From NCBI RefSeq assembly GCF_001679785.1, contig NZ_CP016293.1, positions 62,001-126,000 on the forward strand: a DNA stretch of 64,000 bases. The letters are read 5' to 3'. This DNA comes from Rhizobium leguminosarum (GTDB taxonomy: Bacteria > Pseudomonadota > Alphaproteobacteria > Rhizobiales > Rhizobiaceae). Under the pieces are notes generated by a model. The model ran no database searches, was not told the DNA's origin, and was given only the letters and a program-made list of their open reading frames with translations. Shown here one piece after another: positions 58,094 to 64,000 of this stretch (position 1 is its first letter; every line of letters starts with the position of its first letter). A program made the translations under genes and the position numbers.

Positions 58094-58906
58094 TCACAAG
58101 TTATAGGGCGGCCAATTATGGGTCGGCCGGTCTTCGAGCAGGCGGTAGTGGGTGGCGCGCACCACGGCCTGGGTTCGGTTACGGGCGCCGAGTTTCTTTG
58201 TCGCGGCGTTCAAATGCATCACGACAGTCGGTATGGAACGATCGATGATGCGGGAAATTTCCTTGGCGGAGTAGCCTTCCGCCGAATGGCGCAGGCATTC
58301 CCGTTCCCGCTCGGTCAGGCGGATGGTGCCGACGCTCTTTGCCCGCGTGTCGAACAGCGAATAGGCGGTCTCATGGAAAACATGGGCAAGCAGGTTGAAG
58401 TCGGCGATATAGCGCAGAGCGTGCCGTTCGAAATCTTTGTTCCGGCCGAAGCGGATACCGGTGACGGTTGCATAGTCGCCGCGTGGCATATGAACCGGAA
58501 CGGTGACGCCGGTCGACATATCGCGTTCGCTCAAATAGCGCGTCACCGGCGCGGTGTCGTCGTTCATGAAACGGTTGATCAGCGTGTCAGCGTCCGGATC
58601 GTAGTTCCAGAAGAAAGGTGCGGAGGTGCGTAGCGCCACCTGCTGCACCGGATCGATACGGAAATAGCCGCGATTGAACCAGTAGTCGTGCATGTCGTCT
58701 GAGATATTCCGCAGCTTCAGCAGTGATGGTATCATGATCGCGCCGTCGAGATCGTAGGGAACGGGTGTATAGTCGTAGATCAACGCCTCGAAGCCGATCT
58801 GCTTCATCGCCTCGAAGGCCTGGTCGATCCGGCCGTCCAGAGTTTCGTGCGCTGTAAACTGCCGTCTGATCGTTCCGATGTCGTCAAGAATGGGGTCGTC
58901 AAGCAT
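58094..58906 (-). CDS. LuxR solo of the plant-associated subfamily (OryR/PsoR/PipR-like)
   Basis: A 270-residue regulator: an autoinducer-binding domain (about 20-165) and a GerE helix-turn-helix (about 200-260: LTERERECLRHSAEGYSAKE). Around the conserved IDPV motif the residues equivalent to TraR Trp57 and Tyr61 are Met and Trp (MHDYWFNRGYFRIDPV), while Asp70, Pro71 and Trp85 (SAPFFW) are kept. This Met/Trp pair is the known signature of LuxR solos from plant-associated bacteria, which respond to plant compounds instead of acyl-homoserine lactones. No luxI gene is in the window. ATG 58906 follows GGGAGC; an upstream in-frame extension to 59011 is unlikely. Flanked by two peptidase genes and a peptide transporter. 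Confidence 0.88.
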   Translation of the reverse strand: MLDDPILDDIGTIRRQFTAHETLDGRIDQAFEAMKQIGFEALIYDYTPVPYDLDGAIMIPSLLKLRNISDDMHDYWFNRGYFRIDPVQQVALRTSAPFFWNYDPDADTLINRFMNDDTAPVTRYLSERDMSTGVTVPVHMPRGDYATVTGIRFGRNKDFERHALRYIADFNLLAHVFHETAYSLFDTRAKSVGTIRLTERERECLRHSAEGYSAKEISRIIDRSIPTVVMHLNAATKKLGARNRTQAVVRATHYRLLEDRPTHNWPPYNL

Positions 58907-58940
58907 GGGCTGCTCCCGGGGTTCGGCATTGCGGCCCACC

Positions 58941-58956
58941 CTATCACTTCTTATAG
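58941..58956. promoter_or_regulatory. Candidate LuxR-solo operator between luxR and the second hydrolase gene
   Basis: CTAT and ATAG form an imperfect dyad (CTATCACTTCTTATAG) in the 130-base gap between the divergent regulator and hydrolase starts, where a lux-box-like site is expected. Weak support: only position and partial symmetry. Confidence 0.25.
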
Positions 58957-59036
58957 CTGGCACTGAATGCGGATTAAGGTAAAAATTTAGCCGTGCCCAA
59001 ATATTGAGCAAGCGAAATCTTCTGCCGGAGCGATCA

Positions 59037-59927
59037 ATGTGGCGTGAAATACGGCCGGACGAGCGATTCGAGATCGATGTCGATGGCTATCGCGTCGTTG
59101 CCTATAGTTTCGGGACCGGCAGCGAGACGGTTTTTTGCCTGAACGGCGGGCCGGGCCTGCCCTGTGATTACTTGCGCGAGACGCATTCCTGTCTCGTCGA
59201 CAAGGGCTATCGCGTCGTCGCCTTCGATCAACTCGGCACCGGCGCCTCCGACCGGCCGGACGATCTCACGCTCTGGACGATCGGCCGTTATGTCGAGGAG
59301 ACGGAGACGGTGCGCAAGGCGCTGGGGCTCGGCAAGGTCCACATGCTCGGCCATTCCTGGGGCGGCTGGCTGGCGATCGAATATGCGCTGACCTATCCAG
59401 AAAACCTCAAGACGCTGATCCTCGAAGATACCGTCGCCGACATGCCGCATCTGATCTCGGAACTGGAACGGCTGCGCGCAGCGCTCGGTCCCGAAACCGT
59501 CTCGATGATGCAGAAGCACGAGGCGCAGGGCACTTATAATCATCCGGAGTATCTCGCTGCCGTCACCATCCTCAACTACCGCCATGTCTGCCGTCTGCCG
59601 GAATGGCCGGCACCGGTGCGCCGCTCGCTCGACGATTGGAACATGGCGCCCTACGAGACGATGCAGGGACCGAACGAGTTTCTCTATATCGGCAATCTCA
59701 AGGACTGGAACCGCATCCCCGACCTGCCGCGGCTGACGCTGCCGGTGCTCATCACGACGGGAGAGCATGACGAGTTGACGCCGGCCTGTGCGCTCAGGAT
59801 GAAGCTTGCGCTGCCGGATGCCGAGCTGAAGGTATTTGCCAATGCCAGCCACATGCCGTTCTATGAGAACCCGCAGGATTATTATCCGGCGCTTCTCGAT
59901 TTTCTCGCCCGGCACGAGGCAGGCTGA
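59037..59927 (+). CDS. Proline-iminopeptidase-family alpha/beta hydrolase, copy 2
   Basis: A 296-residue paralogue of the 57016-57930 enzyme with NGGPGLPCDYLRE, GHSWGGWLAIEYALTYPENL, Asp in TTGEHDELTP and His in NASHMPFYENP. It is divergent from the LuxR solo and only 51 bases upstream of a peptide transporter operon, so hydrolysis and uptake of peptides or amides are probably coupled. ATG 59037 follows GGAG at seven bases; the frame from 59004 would need a TTG. In this family the substrates range from Pro-peptides to amino-acid amides. Confidence 0.88.
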   Translation: MWREIRPDERFEIDVDGYRVVAYSFGTGSETVFCLNGGPGLPCDYLRETHSCLVDKGYRVVAFDQLGTGASDRPDDLTLWTIGRYVEETETVRKALGLGKVHMLGHSWGGWLAIEYALTYPENLKTLILEDTVADMPHLISELERLRAALGPETVSMMQKHEAQGTYNHPEYLAAVTILNYRHVCRLPEWPAPVRRSLDDWNMAPYETMQGPNEFLYIGNLKDWNRIPDLPRLTLPVLITTGEHDELTPACALRMKLALPDAELKVFANASHMPFYENPQDYYPALLDFLARHEAG

Positions 59928-59978
59928 TGCAACAGGAAGCGGACCGAACCAGACGAAGACAAAGGGGCGATCGCCGTC

Positions 59979-60917
59979 ATGCATCGCTATAAATTCGTTC
60001 TGACGCGACCGCTGCAGTTCCTGCCCGTGATCTTCGGCATCAGCGTCATCACCTTCATTCTGGTCCGGTTGATCCCCGGTGATCCCGCACGCAACATCCT
60101 CGGCACGCGCGCGACGCCGGCGGCTCTCGCCAGCATCCGCGCCCAATACGGCCTCGATCAGCCGATGTGGCTGCAATATGTCTATTTCCTCAAGAACCTC
60201 GCCAATGGCGAGATGGGCAAGTCGATCCTCTACAAGATCGACGTGCTGAAGCTGATCGTCACCCGTATCGAGCCGACGCTTGCGCTCGTCGTCTCCAGCG
60301 TCGTGCTTTCGGTCCTGATCGCGGTGCCGATGTCGGCGATCGCCGCGCGCAATGCCGGCCGGGCGCCGGATCATGCGGTGCGCATCGTCTCGACCTTCGG
60401 CATCGGTTTTCCGCCCTTCTGGCTGGGGTTGATGCTGATCATCCTGTTCAGCGTTGAACTCGGTGTGCTGCCGGTTTCGGGCTATGGTGCAACGATCGGC
60501 GAAAAGCTGTCGCATCTCGTACTGCCGAGCCTGACGGTCGCGCTGTCACTCTCGACCGTGCTGACGCGCAGCCTGCGGGCAGCGATGATCGAGCAACTGA
60601 AATCGGATGTCGCGACGGCGGCGCGCGCCCGCGGCATGCCGGAGGGGATCGTCTTCTGGCGGCATGTCCTGCCGAATTCGCTGGTGCCGACCATCAACCT
60701 GCTTGCCGTCAATATTGGCTGGCTGATCGGCGGCACGGTGGTGGTCGAGAGCGTCTTTGCGCTGCCCGGCATGGGACAGCTGCTCGTCAGGGCGATCTTC
60801 TCACGCGACTATATGGTGGTTCAAGGCGTCGCCATGGTCTTTGCCTGCGCCACCGTGCTTATCAACTTCATTGCCGACATCGTCACTGTCGCCGTCGATC
60901 CGAGGGTGAAGCTATGA
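59979..60917 (+). CDS. Oligopeptide/dipeptide ABC transporter permease (DppB type)
   Basis: A 312-residue inner-membrane permease with about six membrane segments. The N-terminal FLPVIFGISVITFILVRLIP and GDPARNILG are typical of DppB/OppB, and the EAA-type coupling motif is in AARARGMPEGIVFWRHVLPN. It imports peptides or similar solutes delivered by the binding protein at 63491. AAAGGGGCG precedes ATG 59979. Part of the operon 59979-64000. Confidence 0.92.
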   Translation: MHRYKFVLTRPLQFLPVIFGISVITFILVRLIPGDPARNILGTRATPAALASIRAQYGLDQPMWLQYVYFLKNLANGEMGKSILYKIDVLKLIVTRIEPTLALVVSSVVLSVLIAVPMSAIAARNAGRAPDHAVRIVSTFGIGFPPFWLGLMLIILFSVELGVLPVSGYGATIGEKLSHLVLPSLTVALSLSTVLTRSLRAAMIEQLKSDVATAARARGMPEGIVFWRHVLPNSLVPTINLLAVNIGWLIGGTVVVESVFALPGMGQLLVRAIFSRDYMVVQGVAMVFACATVLINFIADIVTVAVDPRVKL

Positions 60918-61765
60918 GCATCGAGGCGATCGCCCCCGCCTCCCCCGGCTGGCGCAGGTTCTTCGGCCGGCGGCCGATGCTTGTGCTCAGTGCCGGCCTG
61001 CTGCTGTTCTTCGTCCTGCTGGCAATCGGCGCGCCCATCGTCGCGCCTTACGACCCGATCATGCAGAATGCCGAGGTGCGCCTGCATGCGCCTTCGCTGT
61101 TGCATCCCTTCGGCACCGACAATTTCGGCCGCGATATCCTCTCCCGCGTCATCTGGGGCGCGCGCCTCGACCTGCAGATGGCACTGATCGGCGTCATCTT
61201 CCCCTTCCTGATCGGCACGACGGTCGGCACGATCGCCGGCTTCTTCGGCGGGATCGTCGATGCGCTGTTCATGCGTCTCGTCGATATCATCCTCGCCTTC
61301 CCCTTCCTGGTGCTGATGCTGTCGATCATCGCGATCCTCGGCCCCGGCCTCGGCAGCTTCTACATCGCCATGGCGCTGGTCGGCTGGGTCTCCTATGCGC
61401 GGCTGATCCGGGCGCAGATGCTGGTGCTGAAAGGCAGCGACTACGCCGTTGCCGCCGTCAGCCTCGGCTTCAGCCGCCCGCGCATCATGTTCCGCCACCT
61501 GCTTCCGAACGCGATTGCCGGCTCGATCGTCTTTTCGATGTCCGATGCGACGCTGGTGCTGCTCAGCGGCGCTGCCGTCAGCTATCTCGGCCTCGGCGTC
61601 CAGCCGCCGATTGCCGAATGGGGTGTCATGGTCGCGGAAGGCCAGAGCTTCATCACGACTGCATGGTGGATCACGCTGTTTCCCGGTCTCTCCATCGTCT
61701 GCCTCGCCTTCGGCTTCAGCATGCTGGGCGACGCGCTCGGCGAACTGCTGGGGGTGCACGAATGA
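60914..61765 (+). CDS. Oligopeptide/dipeptide ABC transporter permease (DppC type)
   Basis: A 283-residue second permease. HPFGTDNFGRDILSRVIWGA is the hallmark DppC/OppC segment, and the coupling motif is AAVSLGFSRPRIMFRHLLPN. Overlaps the upstream permease gene by four bases and the ATPase gene downstream by four, so all are made together. Confidence 0.92.
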   Translation: MSIEAIAPASPGWRRFFGRRPMLVLSAGLLLFFVLLAIGAPIVAPYDPIMQNAEVRLHAPSLLHPFGTDNFGRDILSRVIWGARLDLQMALIGVIFPFLIGTTVGTIAGFFGGIVDALFMRLVDIILAFPFLVLMLSIIAILGPGLGSFYIAMALVGWVSYARLIRAQMLVLKGSDYAVAAVSLGFSRPRIMFRHLLPNAIAGSIVFSMSDATLVLLSGAAVSYLGLGVQPPIAEWGVMVAEGQSFITTAWWITLFPGLSIVCLAFGFSMLGDALGELLGVHE

Positions 61766-63471
61766 GCGGCTCCGTGCTGTCCGTCCGTGATCTCACCGTC
61801 AGGGCGCATGTCGATTCCGGCCCGCGCACGCTGCTCGATGCGGTCTCGCTCGACCTCGGCAAGGGCGAGATTCTCGGTCTCGTCGGCGAGAGCGGCTCGG
61901 GCAAGAGCCTGTTCTGCCGTTCCCTGGTGCGCTTGCTGCCCTCCTCGCTGCTGAAGATCGAAAGCGGTAGCGTGCTGCTCGAAGGGCGGGACCTCATGCG
62001 GATCGACGACGCCGAGATGCTGAAAGTGCGCGGCGGCGAGATCGGCATGATCTTCCAGAACCCGACCAGCCATCTCGACCCGGTGATGCGGATCGGAGAT
62101 CAGATCGCCGAGGGCATCCGCTATCACCAGGGCCTCGGCGCCCGCGAGGCCCGCGCCGCGGCGACGGAAATCCTGGCGCAGGTCGGCTTCCCCGATCCGA
62201 AGCGCCAGTACGATAGCTATCCGCACGAATTTTCCGGGGGCATGCGGCAGCGGGCGATGATCGGCGTGGCGTTGTCCTGCAATCCGAAGATCCTGATCGC
62301 CGACGAGCCGACGACGGCGCTCGACGTGACTATCCAGGCGCAAATCCTGCGGCTGTTGATTGACATTCGCGATCGGCGCGGCCTGTCGATCATTCTGATC
62401 ACCCACGATCTCGGTATAGTCGCCCAGACTTGCGACCGCATCGCCGTGCTGCGCGGCGGCAAGCTCATCGAAGAGGGGCCGAAGCGGACGATCCTGGCGC
62501 GGCCGCAGCATCCCTATACGATCAATCTGATCAACAGCCACCCTTCCATACCGGGCGCGATATCAGCGCCGCTGCTCGAGATTGTCGAGGCCAGCCAACC
62601 GGCGAGGCCATTGCTCGAAATCGATGATCTCCATGTGCGCTTCAGAGCCGGCGGCGCCCTGTTCAGGGGCGGTGCCAAGACAGTCAGCGCCGTTGCCGGC
62701 GTCAGCCTGCAGATCATGCCGGGCGAGACGGTCGGCATCGTCGGCGAATCCGGCAGCGGCAAGAGCACGCTTGCCCGCGCCGTGCTCGGCCTCACACCGC
62801 TTTCCTCGGGTCACGTCACCTTCGACGGCGTCGATCTGGCGCTGCAGAAAAGCGCTGGTCTGGCAAAGCTCAGGCGCGAGACGGCGATGGTCTTCCAGGA
62901 CCCCTACAACGCGCTCAATCCGCGGCTGACGATCGGGCAAATGCTGGCCGAGGTGCTGAAGGTGCAGGGCAAGGTCGCCAAGGCCGATATTCCGGCGCGG
63001 ATCGACGCGCTGCTCGATCTCGTCGGCCTCGAACGCGAATTCGCCGGCCGCAAACCGCGCAGCATGAGCGGCGGCCAGTGCCAGCGCGCCGGCATTGCTC
63101 GAGCCCTCGCCGTCGATCCGAAGCTGATCATCGCCGACGAATGCGTGGCGGCCCTCGACGTCACCATCCAGGCGCAGATCATCGAGCTCTTCCGCGAGCT
63201 CACGGCGAAGATGAACCTCACGCTGATCTTCATCGCCCATGACCTCGCAATCGTCCGCAATCTCTGCGAACGCGTCGTCGTGATGTATCGCGGCGAGATC
63301 GTCGAGGAAGGTCGCTCCGAAGAAGTCTTCGCGCGGCCGAAACATCCCTATACGGCGGCGCTGATCGCCGCCATTCCCGACATCGATCCTGACAAGCGGC
63401 TGCTGCAAGGCGCCGACGGCAAGGACGATCCGCATTCGATGCCGATTCAATCAATCAAACGCATGCCATAA
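61762..63471 (+). CDS. Fused double ATPase of the peptide ABC transporter (DppD-DppF)
   Basis: A 569-residue protein with two ABC ATPase domains in one chain, equal to separate DppD and DppF. First domain: VGESGSGKSLFCRSLVRL, EFSGGMRQRAMIGVAL, ILIADEPTTALD. Second: VGESGSGKSTLARAVLGL, SMSGGQCQRAGIARAL, LIIADECVAALD, where Cys replaces the usual Pro after the Walker B Glu. HPYT repeats near the end of each domain are typical of oligopeptide transporters. The start overlaps the DppC gene. Confidence 0.93.
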   Translation: MSGSVLSVRDLTVRAHVDSGPRTLLDAVSLDLGKGEILGLVGESGSGKSLFCRSLVRLLPSSLLKIESGSVLLEGRDLMRIDDAEMLKVRGGEIGMIFQNPTSHLDPVMRIGDQIAEGIRYHQGLGAREARAAATEILAQVGFPDPKRQYDSYPHEFSGGMRQRAMIGVALSCNPKILIADEPTTALDVTIQAQILRLLIDIRDRRGLSIILITHDLGIVAQTCDRIAVLRGGKLIEEGPKRTILARPQHPYTINLINSHPSIPGAISAPLLEIVEASQPARPLLEIDDLHVRFRAGGALFRGGAKTVSAVAGVSLQIMPGETVGIVGESGSGKSTLARAVLGLTPLSSGHVTFDGVDLALQKSAGLAKLRRETAMVFQDPYNALNPRLTIGQMLAEVLKVQGKVAKADIPARIDALLDLVGLEREFAGRKPRSMSGGQCQRAGIARALAVDPKLIIADECVAALDVTIQAQIIELFRELTAKMNLTLIFIAHDLAIVRNLCERVVVMYRGEIVEEGRSEEVFARPKHPYTAALIAAIPDIDPDKRLLQGADGKDDPHSMPIQSIKRMP

Positions 63472-63490
63472 CAACGAAGGGAACGAACAC

Positions 63491-64000
63491 ATGACAAACA
63501 GGTGGAAATCAATCGGGCTTGCAGCCTTGCTCGCCGGTCTGACGCTCAGCGCAAGCTATGCCGAGGCCGCCGGTGTACTCACCATCGGCCGCCGCGAGGA
63601 TTCGACGACATTCGATCCGATCAAGACCGCGCAGAACATCGACAACTGGGTGTTCTCCAACGTCTACGACGTGCTGATCCGCGTCGACAAGACGGGCACG
63701 AAACTGGAGCCGGGTCTTGCCGAAAGCTGGACCACCTCGGATGACGGGCTGACCTACACGTTCAAGATCCGCGACGCAAAATTCTCGGACGGTTCGCCGC
63801 TGACGGCGGAAGACGCGGCCTACAGCCTGCTGCGCATTCGCGATGACGCAGCCTCGCTCTGGAGCGATTCCTACAAAGTGATCGACACGGCCCTGGCGGC
63901 CGACGCGCACACGCTGACGATCAAGCTCAAGAACCAGTCCGCGCCGTTCCTTTCGACGCTGGCGCTACCGAATGCCTCCGTTATCTCCAAAAAGGGCATG
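63491..64000 (+). CDS. Periplasmic peptide-binding protein of the ABC transporter (partial)
   Basis: The first 170 residues of a family 5 extracellular solute-binding protein, cut by the right edge. A signal peptide (IGLAALLAGLTLSASYAEAA, cleavage probably after YAEA) leads into the mature start VLTIGRREDSTTFDPIKTAQ and DGLTYTFKIRDAKFSDGSPL, typical of DppA/OppA. GAAGGGAACG precedes ATG 63491. As last visible gene of the operon it determines what is imported; candidate cargos are peptides or amides handled by the flanking hydrolases. Confidence 0.92.
   Translation, partial: MTNRWKSIGLAALLAGLTLSASYAEAAGVLTIGRREDSTTFDPIKTAQNIDNWVFSNVYDVLIRVDKTGTKLEPGLAESWTTSDDGLTYTFKIRDAKFSDGSPLTAEDAAYSLLRIRDDAASLWSDSYKVIDTALAADAHTLTIKLKNQSAPFLSTLALPNASVISKKGM

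Noticed and set aside
59034..60515. 493-codon minus-strand frame
   Set aside because: Shadow of the hydrolase and DppB genes; composition is Arg/His/Gln-rich and has no known motif.

Overview
The window looks like an accessory replicon or genomic-island region of a Rhizobium-type alphaproteobacterium. The evidence is high GC coding sequence, an ExoF-like polysaccharide exporter, short palindromic repeats of the kind common in Rhizobium genomes, rhizobial insertion sequences (IS21, IS630, IS1380, ISNCY types), and a LuxR regulator of the plant-associated subfamily beside peptidase and peptide-uptake genes. The genus is inferred from gene content; no rRNA, tRNA, CRISPR array or replication origin was seen.

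Layout. 1-1530 (-): a right-handed beta-helix protein with RTX calcium-binding repeats, cut by the left edge. 1531-2823: mostly non-coding, with eroded IS6-like and IS5-like remnants. 2824-8127 (+): polysaccharide genes (CpsF/WecG-type transferase, priming sugar-phosphate transferase, UDP-glucuronate decarboxylase, CgeB-like glycosyltransferase). 8302-9078 (-): a LuxR/FixJ-type regulator with a degenerate receiver. 9629-15159 (+): a tightly overlapping amino-sugar operon (acyltransferase, Gfo/Idh/MocA oxidoreductase, frameshifted DegT aminotransferase, second acyltransferase, epimerase, second DegT aminotransferase), closed by a strong terminator. 15233-18297 (-): a Wzx-type flippase and an ExoF-like export protein. 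Together these make a nucleotide sugar, assemble a lipid-linked repeat unit, flip it and export it; no Wzy polymerase or chain-length kinase is in view.

18962-47465 is the most unusual part. Two very large paralogous proteins combine an N,N-dimethylformamidase-like catalytic region, Ig-like domains and three or four DUF4082 domains, and share the C-terminal residues FRPQLAA. Each is followed directly by a CobW/COG0523 GTPase. After the second pair come a 102-residue protein of unknown function and a type I secretion ABC transporter with its membrane fusion protein. I read this as a duplicated module in which a metallochaperone serves a secreted metalloenzyme-adhesin. A 9.3-kb block of mobile DNA (IS21, IS630 with a LexA-like passenger, a group II intron, two IS1380 copies) separates the two modules. 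An ISNCY element and an ISNCY fragment lie at 47.5-49.6 kb.

49980-52640 (+): patatin-like lipase, acetoacetate decarboxylase and 3-hydroxybutyrate dehydrogenase, a small ketone-body/polyester operon. 52750-55725 (-): a SerC-SerA-like fusion enzyme. 56092-57003 (+): an acetamidase/formamidase. 57016-64000: a LuxR solo with the Met/Trp substitutions typical of plant-associated solos, two flanking proline-iminopeptidase-family hydrolases, and an oligopeptide ABC transporter (two permeases, fused double ATPase, solute-binding protein cut by the right edge). This resembles the PipR/OryR type of plant-signal-sensing locus.

Two single-G losses (near 11743 and 20586) break otherwise good genes, and an IS1380 transposase copy is also frameshifted. 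The two G-run cases may be sequencing errors and should be verified.
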